A stretch of DNA of 64,000 bases from Puccinia triticina (Eukaryota; Basidiomycota; Pucciniomycetes; Pucciniales; Pucciniaceae), in assembly GCF_026914185.1 (NCBI RefSeq), contig NC_070571.1, positions 806,001 to 870,000 on the forward strand. The letters run 5' to 3'. Within the stretch, counting starts at the first letter, position 1, and every line of letters begins with the position of its first letter. The position numbers were made by a program, and so were the translations under genes. The notes under the pieces are model-generated. The model saw only the letters and a list, made by a program, of their open reading frames with translations. It was not told the DNA's origin and did no database searches. Positions 63,848 through 64,000 of the stretch are shown piece after piece.

Positions 63848-64000
63848 ATGGCTTCTCAAATACTGCGTGAACAGCTCTCCCCCTCATACACCGCTCATCC
63901 ATGGCTCCTCAGAAGCATGATCCATTTCTATCATTCAAATCATCAACCACTTGTCCTCCCATGGCGTTCATATGGCATTTTACCTCCAAGGCTGATCTCA
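63848..64000 (+). CDS. Partial ORF running off the window
   Basis: ATG at 63848 (MASQILREQLSPSYTAHPWL) opens 51 codons without a stop to the window end. No domain can be recognised in this length. It may be the first exon of another cluster gene. Confidence 0.4.
   Translation, partial: MASQILREQLSPSYTAHPWLLRSMIHFYHSNHQPLVLPWRSYGILPPRLIS

Overview
The window looks like a repeat-dominated stretch of a basidiomycete genome, most plausibly a rust fungus (Pucciniales). I infer this from short spliceosomal introns (50-130 bp, GTAAGT/GTATGT donors, TAG/CAG acceptors), Ty3 elements whose RT box reads F-V/I-D-D-G-G, a fungal Plavaka/tnp2-type (CACTA superfamily) transposase, hAT and Mutator-like terminal repeats, and multi-copy genes of unknown function. 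No database was consulted, so the species is not named and no conserved host housekeeping gene was recognised.

Layout. 1-2750: small inverted-repeat elements, a fold-back MITE and a tRNA-like gene. 2751-20135: one 17.4-kb element with near-perfect CACTG inverted ends and a CCT target duplication. It holds a minisatellite, a Mutator-like MITE and a five-exon gene (called OB1 here) whose last exon is split by an intact 11.9-kb Ty3 retrotransposon (5357-17286, identical-looking LTRs, one 1963-aa Gag-Pol). 20136-25800: microsatellites, a decayed Gag/UBN2-like gene, a 42-bp perfect palindrome. 25838-33529: a second Ty3 element (Gag-PR and Pol ORFs overlapping in different frames at a T6 run) that lacks a visible 3' LTR. 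33930-39930: palindromic satellite arrays, an internally deleted hAT element, a 1.7-kb TIR element containing a solo LTR. 39927-43231: a decayed Copia element cut by a further Ty3 LTR (43232-44164), then another LTR relative.

45.9-64 kb is a different landscape: a cluster of multi-exon genes (SNF2-family ATPase, two paralogues of an unknown family called A and C here, a tnp2 transposase, an unknown gene D, a paralogue of OB1 called OB2, and a gene running off the end). Five copies of a 34-bp dyad motif (GTCAC, 4 bases, ATGTACGCGCGTACAT, 4 bases, GTGAC) sit in the intergenic spaces of this cluster and were seen nowhere else in the window. Because OB2 is a paralogue of OB1, which lies inside the 17.4-kb CACTG element, I infer that the cluster is a large multigene CACTA/Plavaka-type element or a nest of them. 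Several members carry nonsense codons, mostly TGA where CGA (Arg) is expected.

The second unusual system is in the Ty3 elements: both carry, downstream of pol and in the opposite orientation, a separate intron-containing gene (7701-8711 and 32751-33529) with an alignable C-terminal domain and a base composition unlike gag-pol. Extra copies of the polypurine-tract 12-mer inside the elements suggest the accessory gene may have been acquired beyond an older 3' LTR edge.
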